Notes: generated from the sequence alone by a model not told the origin. A stretch of 43,631 nucleotides of DNA from Brevibacillus_F sp035644815 (GCA_035644815.1 DASQNU010000215.1:1-43631), one strand, 5' to 3'. Positions 1 through 7,956 are shown, counted from the stretch's first letter. Numbers and translations are program-made.

Positions 1-35
1 AGCGAACAGTCAGAAACGTAAAAGGAGTCATACTG

Positions 36-749
36 ATGGCTAATCGTAAATTTTATTTATACCTGACACTGGTAACGATAAGCACGGGGTTTCTGATCGC
101 CGCTTCGATCGAATCGACAAAAGTGAGAAATACGGAAAGACAGAACGAAAAGCAATTTCAGCAGGAAACACAATTGAATGAAAGAATTTTGGCCGAGAAA
201 AAAGAAAATCATCAGTTGGAAGTACAGCTTTTGGAGCTGCAGAGAAAGGTTAGCCAGGTAGAGGAAGCCCTTGCGCAAAGGCAGTCGGAAGCGGCAGCTA
301 TCCTCAGTGAATTGGAGGCTGCGCGGATGATGGCCGGTGTCGTTCCGGTTGGCGGCCCTGGTGTAGTCGTAACGATGCAGGACAGTGAGCAAGCTGCTGC
401 TTCCGCCGACGTAAGCAAATATATTGTCCATGAACAGGATGTGCGGCTTGTGGTGAATGAGCTGCGGGCTGCGGGTGCGGAAGCCATCAGCATTAACGGT
501 CAGCGCCTCGTTAGTAATTCGGAGATTCGCTGTGTCGGTCCTACCATTATTGTGAACGGCGTGAAATCAGCTGCTCCATTTGTCATCACCGCAATCGGAG
601 ATCCATCGACCATGGTTGGCGGATTGCATCTGCCGGGCGGTGTCATGAATATGCTCCAGGATTATGTGAGAATTGATGTTCAAGAGAAAGAATATGTTGA
701 AATCCCTGCTTATGTGGGGGATGGAAAAATGGATTCTTCCGCATCGTAA
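36..749 (+). CDS. DUF881 family membrane-anchored protein (YlxW-like)
   Basis: The 237-residue protein has one N-terminal hydrophobic segment (about residues 5-23). A charged Q/E/K-rich coiled coil follows (about 30-95), then a compact C-terminal domain containing GGPGVVV and a VNELRAAGAEAISINGQR stretch typical of DUF881. A clear ribosome-binding site (AAAGGAG) precedes the ATG. In Bacillus subtilis, DUF881 proteins YlxW and YlxX sit between divIB and ftsA, and the same order here supports the family call. Topology suggests one membrane anchor with the coiled coil outside the cytoplasm. The exact function is unknown; a role near the divisome is inferred from position only. Confidence 0.85.
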   Translation: MANRKFYLYLTLVTISTGFLIAASIESTKVRNTERQNEKQFQQETQLNERILAEKKENHQLEVQLLELQRKVSQVEEALAQRQSEAAAILSELEAARMMAGVVPVGGPGVVVTMQDSEQAAASADVSKYIVHEQDVRLVVNELRAAGAEAISINGQRLVSNSEIRCVGPTIIVNGVKSAAPFVITAIGDPSTMVGGLHLPGGVMNMLQDYVRIDVQEKEYVEIPAYVGDGKMDSSAS

Positions 750-763
750 AGGATGGAGAACAG

Positions 764-1507
764 ATGATTACCAAAAACCGTAAAATTACGTTTATTCTAT
801 CCTTAATAAGTGCTATTATAGGAATTATGTTTGCGATCCAGATAAAAAGCAACATGAATCCAGTATCCACCGAGTCGCGCAGTATTGCTGAACTTCGAAG
901 CAGCTTGCAAAAGGAGCTGGAAAAGCACAAAGGTCTCCTGGCTGATATTTCGAAGTATAATTTGTTATTTTACCAATACGAGAGCTCTCTGAATGAAGGA
1001 GACAGCGTTTCGGTCATGAAAGAGGAATTGGCACGAGCGAAAAAGATGGCGGGCATGATTGGGCTTGAAGGAGAGGGGACTACCATCCGCATTCATGATG
1101 CCGTGATTCCAGAGCCTCCGCCGCTAAGCGAGCTGGAGCAGCATACCTTCGTTCCCAATGCCGTGATCGACGAAGACCTGCGCTGGTTGTCCAATATTTT
1201 GTTTGCCAACGGAGCAACGGCCGTTTCCATAAACGGTCACCGGATTATTGCCACCACCGCCATTCGCAATGTGGGTGAAGATATCCAAATCGATACGAAA
1301 ACGATCCGTCCTCCGTATGAGATCAAAGCGTTAGGCGATCCGGATGTACTTATCTCAGGTCTGAAATTAGAAGGTGCGGAGGAAAACCTGAAGTTAGCCG
1401 GAAAACAGCTGATTATCGAAAAACGAGACAAGCTGCTGATTCCGGCGTATACCGACGACCGTGTGATCCGCTTCATGAAACCGGTAAAAACAAAAGGAGA
1501 ATCGTAA
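764..1507 (+). CDS. DUF881 family protein, second copy (YlxX-like)
   Basis: The 247-residue protein has an N-terminal membrane segment (about residues 7-25), a short helical linker and a DUF881 domain. The domain includes LARAKKMAGMIGLEGEGTTI and a later NGATAVSINGHR stretch matching the equivalent part of the preceding gene, so the two look like tandem paralogues. It starts 14 bases after the preceding stop with GGAGAA upstream. Tandem DUF881 genes followed by sbp and ftsA are the usual arrangement in Bacillales. The molecular function is unknown. Confidence 0.85.
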   Translation: MITKNRKITFILSLISAIIGIMFAIQIKSNMNPVSTESRSIAELRSSLQKELEKHKGLLADISKYNLLFYQYESSLNEGDSVSVMKEELARAKKMAGMIGLEGEGTTIRIHDAVIPEPPPLSELEQHTFVPNAVIDEDLRWLSNILFANGATAVSINGHRIIATTAIRNVGEDIQIDTKTIRPPYEIKALGDPDVLISGLKLEGAEENLKLAGKQLIIEKRDKLLIPAYTDDRVIRFMKPVKTKGES

Positions 1508-1511
1508 GGCT

Positions 1512-1856
1512 ATGTGGCTACCCGTCCTTGGACTCGTACTCGGAATCGCAGCTGGGCTGCTCCTGGATTGGCGTGTCCCTCAGGAATACAGCAGCTATTT
1601 GTCCATCGCTCTTTTGGCAGGATTGGATACAATATTTGGGGGCATCCGTTCCTACTTAGAACGTACGTTTAATGTTCGTATTTTCATGTCAGGCTTCTTT
1701 TTCAATATTTTGTTCGCTGCAGGATTGGCTTTTCTCGGTGCCTTCCTGGGTATCGATTTGTATCTGGCTGCGATCGTCGCTTTTGGTGTGCGTCTATTTA
1801 ACAATTTAGCGGTTATCCGTCGCATTATCTTATCAAAATGGATCAATCAAGGCTAA
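1512..1856 (+). CDS. sbp: Small basic protein Sbp (DUF1290)
   Basis: This 114-residue very hydrophobic protein has three or four predicted membrane segments (about residues 2-18, 25-45, 58-78 and 79-95). It ends in a basic tail (RRIILSKWINQG). Length, hydropathy and position directly before ftsA match the DUF1290 small basic protein of Bacillales. The start lies four bases after the previous stop, with AAAGGAG overlapping the end of that gene, so translation is probably coupled. Its function is not established; it is carried with division genes. Confidence 0.85.
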   Translation: MWLPVLGLVLGIAAGLLLDWRVPQEYSSYLSIALLAGLDTIFGGIRSYLERTFNVRIFMSGFFFNILFAAGLAFLGAFLGIDLYLAAIVAFGVRLFNNLAVIRRIILSKWINQG

Positions 1857-1861
1857 ATCAT

Positions 1862-1904
1862 GAGGGAGAAGACGTATAAACGGTCTTTTTGCCTCTGTTT
1901 TTTT
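1862..1904 (+). terminator. Rho-independent terminator after the sbp operon
   Basis: A two-part stem pairs GAGG with CCTC and an inner GAC with GTC around a GTATAAACG loop. It is followed by a T-rich run (TGTTTTTTT). It lies just after the sbp stop and would separate the DUF881/sbp unit from ftsAZ. The stem carries a bulge and a mismatch, so termination may be partial. Confidence 0.55.
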
Positions 1905-1955
1905 GTGGGTGAAACGTGATATAGTAGATGAAAACGATAATTTCTGATCGAGAAA

Positions 1956-1982
1956 AAAGGGAATGGGTTTCCTGTGTGGAAT
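1956..1982 (+). promoter_or_regulatory. Candidate sigma-H promoter for ftsAZ
   Basis: AGGGAAT (1958-1964) is followed after 11 bases by GTGGAAT (1976-1982). This fits the Bacillus sigma-H pattern (AGGAwWW, 11-12 bases, RnnGAAT) with one mismatch in the -35 element. In B. subtilis one ftsAZ promoter is sigma-H dependent and boosts FtsZ early in sporulation, so location and sequence agree. This is a motif match only. Confidence 0.4.
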
Positions 1983-2044
1983 AGAGTAAGCAGGTGTCTT
2001 CTACAGATGAAAGATTATGTCGTAGCAAAGGAGGTGTCACTGTT

Positions 2045-3304
2045 TTGGTTAGCAATCAAAACGAGCTGATCGTCAGCTTGGATATCGGAACTTCTAAAGT
2101 TCGTGTTATGATTGGCGAAATTAATAATGGAACCGTCAATATTATTGGTGTTGGACAAGCCCATTCTGACGGAATCAAAAAGGGCGTCATTGTCGATATC
2201 GACCAAACGGTGAATGCTATCCGGGAAGCCGTTGATCATGCTGAACGCATGGTAGGTGTATCAATTGAAGAGGTATACGTCGGTATAACCGGTAATCATA
2301 TTGAATTGCATGAAACGCAAGGTGTTGTTGCCGTTTCCAGTGAAGATCGCGAAATTAGAGAAGACGATATAAATCGTGTGATACAAGCTGCAAAAGTAGT
2401 TGCGATTCCGCCTGACCGGGAAATTATCGAGGTTGTCCCCAAGGAATACATTGTGGATGGACAAGGCGGCATCAAAGACCCGCGTGGCATGATCGGTGTT
2501 CGTCTGGAAATGGAAGGAACGATCGTGACCGGGTCAAAAACGGTTGTGCATAATATCGTCCGCTGTACACAAAAGACAAACCTGCGAGTGGCAGGAATTT
2601 TTCTGCAACCACTGGCTGCCAGCTATGTAGCTTTGTCCAAGGATGATAAAAATATGGGGACAGTCCTCGTTGATATTGGCGCGGGCTCCACAACAATCGG
2701 GGTATTTGAACAGGGGCATCTGGCAGCTACCACGGTGATTGGTATCGGCGGTGACCATATCACCAACGATATTTCGCTTGGATTGCGTACACAGACAGAT
2801 GCTGCAGAGCGCGCCAAGGTGAAACACGGCTGTGCGTTGATCGATGAAGCTTCTGAAGAAGTCAAATTTAAAGTCACCCGTATTGGCAGTGATGTAGAAA
2901 AACAGTTTACTCAGGTAGATATTGCGAATATTATTGAACCGAGGGCTGCAGAAATTTTCAACTTGGTAGAGGATGCAGTGTACAAGCTTGGTTTCCATTC
3001 CGATATTGCAGGCGGATATGTGTTGACTGGCGGTACAGTGGCTATGCCTGGCATGCTGGAATTGGCCAAAGAAGAGCTGGCAGCACCAGTGCGGATCGCG
3101 ATCCCGGATTACATCGGTGTACGAGATCCCTCTTATACGACTGGTGTCGGATTGATCCAGTACGCTCTGCACCACACGGAACGCAGAGGAAGCAAGTCGA
3201 GCAGTCCTTTTAAATCAGGACAGCGCCAGGCGTTCCCTAAACAACAAAAAGAATCAGGGAATCTCATGGAAAAAGTCAAAAACTGGTTTAGCGAGTTTAT
3301 TTAA
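2045..3304 (+). CDS. ftsA: Cell division protein FtsA
   Basis: FtsA is an actin-like ATPase that tethers FtsZ to the membrane. The TTG at 2045 is chosen as the start because a near-perfect AAAGGAGGTG (2027-2036) lies eight bases upstream. A GTG at 1994 has no such site. The resulting 419-residue protein shows the actin/HSP70 nucleotide-binding signatures: LDIGTSKVRVMIG at the N terminus, VLVDIGAGSTTIGVF in the middle and GYVLTGGTVAMPGMLELA near residue 330. The C-terminal end, MEKVKNWFSEFI, is the expected amphipathic membrane-targeting helix. ftsZ follows after about 110 bases, as in other Bacillota. Confidence 0.97.
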   Translation: MVSNQNELIVSLDIGTSKVRVMIGEINNGTVNIIGVGQAHSDGIKKGVIVDIDQTVNAIREAVDHAERMVGVSIEEVYVGITGNHIELHETQGVVAVSSEDREIREDDINRVIQAAKVVAIPPDREIIEVVPKEYIVDGQGGIKDPRGMIGVRLEMEGTIVTGSKTVVHNIVRCTQKTNLRVAGIFLQPLAASYVALSKDDKNMGTVLVDIGAGSTTIGVFEQGHLAATTVIGIGGDHITNDISLGLRTQTDAAERAKVKHGCALIDEASEEVKFKVTRIGSDVEKQFTQVDIANIIEPRAAEIFNLVEDAVYKLGFHSDIAGGYVLTGGTVAMPGMLELAKEELAAPVRIAIPDYIGVRDPSYTTGVGLIQYALHHTERRGSKSSSPFKSGQRQAFPKQQKESGNLMEKVKNWFSEFI

Positions 3305-3414
3305 AGGGCTTGCCTAAACCTTATGATCGAGGGTAGAGAATTGACAGTACCCAAAATGAATCGGCCAACATAAACAAGGCCCGACGGAAGCTCTTGTGAG
3401 GAGGAACAAGCAGT

Positions 3415-4563
3415 ATGCTGGAATTTGACCTAGATATTGAACAACTCGCGCGCATTAAGGTAATTGGCTGCGGTGGGGGCGGTAGCAATGCCGTTAATCG
3501 TATGATCGCAGGTGGTGTCCGTGGCGTTGAGTTCATTACGCTGAATACGGATGCACAAGCACTTGCACTTTCCCAAGCAGAAATCAAGCTGCAGATCGGT
3601 GAAAAGCTGACGCGCGGGCTTGGAGCAGGGGCTAACCCTGAGATTGGGAAAAAAGCGGCCGAGGAAAGCCGTGAGATGATTGAAAATGCATTGCGTGGTG
3701 CAGACCTGGTTTTCGTAACCGCCGGTATGGGCGGTGGTACGGGTACAGGGGCAGCTCCGGTTGTTGCTGAAATTGCCAAGGAATTAGGGGCTTTGACAGT
3801 GGGAGTTGTGACTCGTCCGTTTTCTTTCGAAGGTCGCAAACGCTCCTCACAAGGAGAATTGGGTCTGGCTGCATTGAAAGAGAAAGTTGACACGCTGATT
3901 GTGATTCCAAACGATCGCTTGCTGGAGATTGTAGACAAAAACACGCCGATGCTGGAAGCATTCCGTGAAGCAGACAATATTCTGCGTCAAGGTGTTCAAG
4001 GTATTTCGGATTTGATTGCGATCCCTGGTTTGATCAACCTTGACTTTGCAGACGTTAAAACCATCATGACCGAACGTGGTTCTGCTTTGATGGGAATCGG
4101 AGTGGGAAGTGGCGAAAACCGTGCAGCTGAGGCGGCTCGTCGGGCAATTTCCAGTCCGCTTCTGGAGACGTCAATTGAGGGTGCACGTGGTGTACTGATG
4201 AATATCACGGGTGGTTCCAACCTCAGCTTGTATGAAGTCAACGAAGCTGCAGATATCGTATCTTCCGCAGCCGATCTTGAAGTAAACATGATCTTTGGTG
4301 CTGTGATAAACGAAGAACTGAAAAATGAGATTGTGGTCACTGTCATTGCAACAGGCTTTGATGATCATCAACGTCAGGCAAGTGCAGGTGCCCGTCGTCC
4401 ACAACCGACGAATGCTGCTCGTCCAACCGCGCCGCAGCAACAAGCGCCGACCACTCGTCCGGCTCGTGAAGAAGAGGATGAGAAGCCGTTTTTCTCGATG
4501 AACAATTTGGACAATCTCGACATTCCTGCCTTCTTGCGCAACCGCAGAAGAAACAAAAAATAA
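3415..4563 (+). CDS. ftsZ: Cell division GTPase FtsZ
   Basis: FtsZ is the tubulin-like GTPase that polymerises into the Z ring. The 382-residue protein has the N-terminal GCGGGGSNAVNRM nucleotide loop and the tubulin signature GGGTGTG (residues 106-112). The C-terminal GTPase-activating domain is conserved. A Pro/Gln/Arg-rich disordered linker (about 320-350) precedes the conserved C-terminal peptide DIPAFLRNRRRNKK, which binds FtsA, SepF and other partners. A strong GAGGAGGA site lies upstream of the ATG. The linker is the only variable part. Confidence 0.99.
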   Translation: MLEFDLDIEQLARIKVIGCGGGGSNAVNRMIAGGVRGVEFITLNTDAQALALSQAEIKLQIGEKLTRGLGAGANPEIGKKAAEESREMIENALRGADLVFVTAGMGGGTGTGAAPVVAEIAKELGALTVGVVTRPFSFEGRKRSSQGELGLAALKEKVDTLIVIPNDRLLEIVDKNTPMLEAFREADNILRQGVQGISDLIAIPGLINLDFADVKTIMTERGSALMGIGVGSGENRAAEAARRAISSPLLETSIEGARGVLMNITGGSNLSLYEVNEAADIVSSAADLEVNMIFGAVINEELKNEIVVTVIATGFDDHQRQASAGARRPQPTNAARPTAPQQQAPTTRPAREEEDEKPFFSMNNLDNLDIPAFLRNRRRNKK

Positions 4564-4576
4564 CGAAAAAATGTTC

Positions 4577-4612
4577 AAAAAGCTGGGACTCGTTCCCGGC
4601 TTTTTTTGTTTT
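4577..4612 (+). terminator. Terminator after ftsZ
   Basis: AAGCTGGGA pairs with TCCCGGCTT around a CTCGT loop and is followed by an uninterrupted T run. This is a canonical intrinsic terminator ending the ftsAZ unit before the sporulation sigma block. Confidence 0.9.
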
Positions 4613-4615
4613 TTC

Positions 4616-4682
4616 TTCTACAAAAAATCTGAAAAAAACCTGTCAAGAACTGACAGACTTTACATACACATTGATATATACT
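4616..4682 (+). promoter_or_regulatory. Candidate Spo0A-activated spoIIG promoter
   Basis: A CTGACA -35-like element (4650-4655) is separated by 21 bases from TATACT (4677-4682). In B. subtilis the spoIIG promoter is a sigma-A promoter with an unusually long spacer (about 22) that needs phosphorylated Spo0A. Two imperfect 0A boxes (consensus TGTCGAA) lie upstream: TTCTACA (4616-4622, reverse orientation, one mismatch) and TGTCAAG (4641-4647, two mismatches). Spacing and location match the known regulation. Binding is inferred. Confidence 0.55.
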
Positions 4683-4783
4683 GTCCTTGGCTGATAAGAA
4701 AAGAGTACGCGCCTAAAGCGTAACAAGAGTTCCGCCCAACGGTTTGTAATCACGTTTGACTACTCGGCCGGAGGAAGGGCAGT

Positions 4784-5743
4784 ATGGTCATCTATCTTGA
4801 TATTATTCTACTCATGAATATGGCGATTGATACCTTGCTGCTCTGGTTTACCGCATACTTTCGTAAAGAACGTGTGGTCTGGTGGAGGATCATTGCTGCA
4901 TCCGTATTTGGCTCTGCTTATTTGATTTTCTTCTTTCTGCCGACTCTTGCCGTGTACAACCACTGGATGGTAAAACTGTTGATGTCGCTCGTGATGCTTT
5001 GGATTGCCTTTGGGTATCACCGTTTGCAAAGTTATTTTTACAATCTCTGTATTTTTTACTTTATTGCTTTTGTGTTTGGTGGAGGAGTCTTTGCACTCGG
5101 TTACCTCCTGACCCCAAGCAGCGAAGTGGTAAACGGTGTTCTCCAAGTGCAGAGCGACCAATTTGGAGCAGCTACAGGACCTACCTTTGCGATTCTAGGC
5201 TTTGGCTTTCTGCTTGTTTTTTTTCTCTCGAAACGAAGCTATCAGGCTATACAGGAGCCGCGCAAATTGGAGCAATTTCTGGTGGAAGTCACGATCAACA
5301 TGGCGGGCGAACATATCCTGTGTCGTGGATTGGTGGACACCGGGAATATGCTGCACGAACCAATTACGAGAACACCAGTGTTGGTCGTAGAGCAAAGGCT
5401 TTTTGCAAATATTCTGCCGCCGGCCTTGATGAAGATGGTAGGAGAGGAAAACAAGCTGGATAAGGTCGATGGGTTGCTGGAAGCCGTTCCGCTTGAATGG
5501 CAGGGACGCATTCGGTTGATTCCGTATCGGAGCGTATCGCGGGGGATGGATTTTATGGTTGCATGTAAACCTGAGGGAGTCGTAGTCACTTCGAATGGCT
5601 CGCGGTTTCAAGCAGAAAAGGTATTGATCGGCATTAGTCCGCTTGCCTTATCGGCTGATGGGAAATATCAAGCGATTGTTCATCCTGCACTGATGCAGAT
5701 TGATCCAGAAGATCCAGTAAAATATATCGAACAGGAGGGTTAG
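4784..5743 (+). CDS. spoIIGA: Sigma-E processing peptidase SpoIIGA
   Basis: SpoIIGA is the membrane aspartic protease that cleaves pro-sigma-E after a signal from the forespore. The 319-residue protein has a hydrophobic N-terminal half with about five membrane segments (residues 1-155). The cytoplasmic half carries the aspartic protease motif GLVDTGN, with the catalytic Asp at residue 185. GGAGGAAGGG precedes the ATG. Its substrate gene sigE starts one base after its stop codon, the conserved two-gene operon. Length is close to that of the B. subtilis protein. Confidence 0.96.
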   Translation: MVIYLDIILLMNMAIDTLLLWFTAYFRKERVVWWRIIAASVFGSAYLIFFFLPTLAVYNHWMVKLLMSLVMLWIAFGYHRLQSYFYNLCIFYFIAFVFGGGVFALGYLLTPSSEVVNGVLQVQSDQFGAATGPTFAILGFGFLLVFFLSKRSYQAIQEPRKLEQFLVEVTINMAGEHILCRGLVDTGNMLHEPITRTPVLVVEQRLFANILPPALMKMVGEENKLDKVDGLLEAVPLEWQGRIRLIPYRSVSRGMDFMVACKPEGVVVTSNGSRFQAEKVLIGISPLALSADGKYQAIVHPALMQIDPEDPVKYIEQEG

Positions 5744-5744
5744 T

Positions 5745-6467
5745 ATGTTCATTAAACTTCGCCTTTCCATCCAATTACTCTGGTACCGATTCTTGCTCTC
5801 CATCGGTGCACGAGCCGAAGAGATCCACTACATCGGTGGCAGTGAAGCCTTACCGCCCCCACTCACTCGGGAAGAAGAGGAAATCTTGCTCTCTCGCCTG
5901 CCGTCAGGTGACGCTGCCGTACGCAGCATGCTGATCGAACGCAATTTGCGTCTCGTAGTCTATATTGCCCGAAAATTTGAGAATACGGGTATTAACATCG
6001 AAGATCTGGTGAGCATCGGGACAATCGGTTTAATCAAGGCCGTCAATACGTTTGATCCGGAGAAAAACATCAAGCTCGCGACCTATGCTTCCCGCTGTAT
6101 TGAAAACGAGATCCTGATGTATTTACGCCGCAATAACAAGATTCGTTCAGAAGTATCGTTTGACGAGCCGTTGAATATCGATTGGGATGGAAACGAACTG
6201 TTGCTTTCGGATGTCCTTGGCACCGAGAACGATACAATATACAAAAATATTGAAGACCAGGTTGATCGGAAATTACTGAAGAAGGCTCTGGATAAATTAA
6301 GTGAACGAGAACGCATTATCATGGAGCTGCGCTTTGGTCTCGCGGGAGAAGAAGAAAAAACGCAAAAGGATGTAGCGGATCTCCTTGGCATCTCCCAATC
6401 ATATATCTCTCGTCTGGAAAAACGAATAATAAAACGGTTGCGAAAAGAATTCAATAAAATGGTCTAA
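5745..6467 (+). CDS. sigE: Pro-sigma-E, mother-cell sporulation sigma factor
   Basis: This is the first mother-cell sigma factor of sporulation, made as an inactive precursor. The 240-residue protein has an amphipathic, basic pro-sequence (about residues 1-28) before the conserved YIGGSEALPPP stretch. Region 2 follows (NLRLVVYIARKF, GTIGLIKAVNTF, ATYASRCIENEILMYLRR), then region 4 (LSERERIIMELRFGL and the helix-turn-helix ending in SQSYISRLEKRIIKRLRKEF). The SpoIIGA cleavage site should lie near YIGGSE. AGGAGG at the end of spoIIGA serves as the ribosome-binding site, so the pair is translationally coupled. Confidence 0.97.
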   Translation: MFIKLRLSIQLLWYRFLLSIGARAEEIHYIGGSEALPPPLTREEEEILLSRLPSGDAAVRSMLIERNLRLVVYIARKFENTGINIEDLVSIGTIGLIKAVNTFDPEKNIKLATYASRCIENEILMYLRRNNKIRSEVSFDEPLNIDWDGNELLLSDVLGTENDTIYKNIEDQVDRKLLKKALDKLSERERIIMELRFGLAGEEEKTQKDVADLLGISQSYISRLEKRIIKRLRKEFNKMV

Positions 6468-6497
6468 CGCATAATTTCCCATCTGGGGGAGATACTG
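6468..6497 (+). promoter_or_regulatory. Candidate sigma-F/sigma-G promoter of sigG
   Basis: CGCATA (6468-6473), starting directly after the sigE stop codon, is followed after 17 bases by GATACTG (6491-6497). This resembles the forespore-type pattern TGAATA, 17-18 bases, CATACTA. In B. subtilis spoIIIG is transcribed by sigma-F and then by sigma-G itself. The match is good but not perfect. It would give a 5' leader of about 180 bases. Confidence 0.45.
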
Positions 6498-6607
6498 TTC
6501 CTAAACCAAAAGGTACTTCTTGGGAAGTGCTTGCTTGTCTGGCCACAAGCTGCAAACGGCCTGCCAAGAATATGGTTGGGAACTTTTTTCTTTTTGAAAA
6601 AAGGCTC

Positions 6608-6648
6608 CGCCAAAGGCTTGGTGTAGCCAAGTGTTTCAAGCTTTGGCG
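6608..6648 (+). repeat. Hairpin in the sigG leader
   Basis: CGCCAAAG (6608-6615) pairs with CTTTGGCG (6641-6648). Inside it CTTGG (6617-6621) pairs with CCAAG (6627-6631). Just upstream, an A/T-rich stem CTTTTTTC / GAAAAAAG adds another fold. The structure lies 37 bases before the sigG start and could affect leader stability or read-through from sigE. No effect is proven. Confidence 0.5.
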
Positions 6649-6685
6649 TCCGCCAAGTTTGCTTTGCTCCAGAGGAGGGAAAGAC

Positions 6686-7465
6686 ATGACACGCAACAAG
6701 GTTGAAATCTGTGGAGTAGACACCTCGAAGCTTCCGGTACTGACCAACAAAGAAATGAGAGAATTGTTTGAGCGACTGCAAGCAGGTGAGTTGGCGGCAA
6801 GAGAAAAGTTGGTAAATGGAAATTTGCGTCTTGTATTGAGTGTGATCCAACGCTTTAACAATCGGGGCGAATTTGTGGATGACCTTTTCCAGGTTGGATG
6901 TATCGGTCTGATGAAAGCCATTGACAACTTTGACCTCAGCCAAAACGTAAAATTTTCAACCTATGCAGTACCCATGATTATCGGTGAAATCCGCCGCTAT
7001 TTGCGTGACAACAACCCGATTCGTGTCTCCCGGTCATTGCGAGATATTGCCTATAAGGCCTTGCAGGTACGTGATCAGCTGACCAACATGCACTCTCGGG
7101 AACCCACCATTGTGGAGATCTCCAGCGAACTGAATGTCGCGAAAGAAGACGTAGTATTTGCGTTGGATGCGATTCAGGACCCCGTCTCCCTATTTGAACC
7201 GATTTATCAGGATGGGGGCGATCCGATTTATGTCATGGATCAAATCAGCGATGAAAAGAACAAGGATGCAACATGGGTGGAAGAAATCGCGCTCAGAGAA
7301 GGCATGCAGCGTCTAGGCGAGCGTGAGAAAATGATCTTATCCATGCGTTTTTATGAAGGGAAGACCCAGATGGAGGTTGCCGAGGAGATCGGCATTTCTC
7401 AGGCTCAGGTGTCCCGTCTTGAAAAAGCAGCCATCGCCCATATGCAAAAGCATGTGCAATCATAG
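6686..7465 (+). CDS. sigG: RNA polymerase sigma factor sigma-G (forespore)
   Basis: This is the late forespore sigma factor controlling spore germination and protection genes. The ATG at 6686 is preferred over upstream in-frame starts because AGAGGAGGGA lies just before it. It also gives the familiar N terminus MTRNKVEICGVDTSKLPVL. The 259-residue protein has sigma regions 2 (NLRLVLSVIQRF, QVGCIGLMKAIDNFDL, YAVPMIIGEIRRYLRD), 3 (NPIRVSRSLRDIAYKALQV) and 4 (LGEREKMILSMRFYEGKTQM and the helix-turn-helix EEIGISQAQVSRLEKAA). It is not co-translated with sigE; a 218-base gap holds its own promoter and leader. Confidence 0.98.
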   Translation: MTRNKVEICGVDTSKLPVLTNKEMRELFERLQAGELAAREKLVNGNLRLVLSVIQRFNNRGEFVDDLFQVGCIGLMKAIDNFDLSQNVKFSTYAVPMIIGEIRRYLRDNNPIRVSRSLRDIAYKALQVRDQLTNMHSREPTIVEISSELNVAKEDVVFALDAIQDPVSLFEPIYQDGGDPIYVMDQISDEKNKDATWVEEIALREGMQRLGEREKMILSMRFYEGKTQMEVAEEIGISQAQVSRLEKAAIAHMQKHVQS

Positions 7466-7492
7466 CTTCCGAGATTATCGGGAGCTTTTTTT
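7464..7492 (+). terminator. Terminator after sigG
   Basis: AGCTTCCGA pairs with TCGGGAGCT around a GATTA-type loop, followed by seven T residues. The stem begins inside the sigG stop region. Strong intrinsic terminator. Confidence 0.9.
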
Positions 7493-7506
7493 CGTCTAGA
7501 AGAGGC

Positions 7507-7830
7507 TGTGGTGGGGAGAGCCTGTTTCCTGGCCTGCGCTCGAATTCTCCGCCCCGCTGTGAAGTGGGACTGTCCGCTCCACAAGGAAGAGCGGGGGAGA
7601 CGCAAAAGTTGCAGCCGCTACGCAGCTCGGGCAGGTTACGCCTCCTTTTTCCCGCTCTTCCTTATTCCGCTGGGCAGGGCTCCGCAAGTCGCTTGGCAAG
7701 GAAACATGCTCTCTTGCGCAGCATTCATGTTGCTACTGACAAAAGAAAGTACAACGCGAAAATAACTCTTGAGATACGTATATAGAGTAATCTTTTAAGA
7801 TCGAGCGATTAAAAAGCTTCCCCCACCACA
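7507..7830. repeat. Nested inverted-repeat element in the sigG-ylmC gap
   Basis: The 491-base gap between sigG and ylmC has no convincing gene but carries three nested inverted repeats. The outer arms are TGTGGTGGGG (7507-7516) and CCCCACCACA (7821-7830), a perfect match. The next pair is GAGAGCCTGTTTCCT (7516-7530) and AGGAAACATGCTCTC (7699-7713), with one mismatch. The inner pair is AAGGAAGAGCGGG (7583-7595) and CCCGCTCTTCCTT (7651-7663), perfect over 13 bases. It could be a MITE-like or intergenic repeat, or a structured RNA. No flanking target duplication was seen. The rest of the gap up to ylmC holds only a possible promoter. Confidence 0.6.
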
Positions 7831-7859
7831 AAAGTCCGATTTAACGCTCAAAACGAGGG

Positions 7860-7888
7860 ACATATTCGCCTATGTCCACATATACATA
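7860..7888 (+). promoter_or_regulatory. Possible sigma-E-type promoter for ylmC
   Basis: ACATATT (7860-7866) and TATACATA (7881-7888) are 14 bases apart. They resemble the mother-cell sigma-E elements (KMATATT, 13-15 bases, CATACAMT) with several mismatches in the -10. YlmC/YmxH proteins are sporulation-associated, which makes the reading plausible. Weak evidence. Confidence 0.25.
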
Positions 7889-7956
7889 TGATACAGAGCA
7901 ACGAGACGCTTATTAAGGACAAATAGGCGTCTAGGTGGGAAAGCAGGTGAGGATGG

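Noticed and set aside
3341..3373. TTGACA upstream of ftsZ as a separate promoter
   Set aside because: No -10 at 16-18 bases; the nearest CATAAA is 21 bases away and no 0A-like box is present. ftsZ is better read as co-transcribed with ftsA.
7508..7765. Reading frame inside the sigG-ylmC gap
   Set aside because: Composition follows the inverted repeats, it has no ribosome-binding site and no family resemblance.
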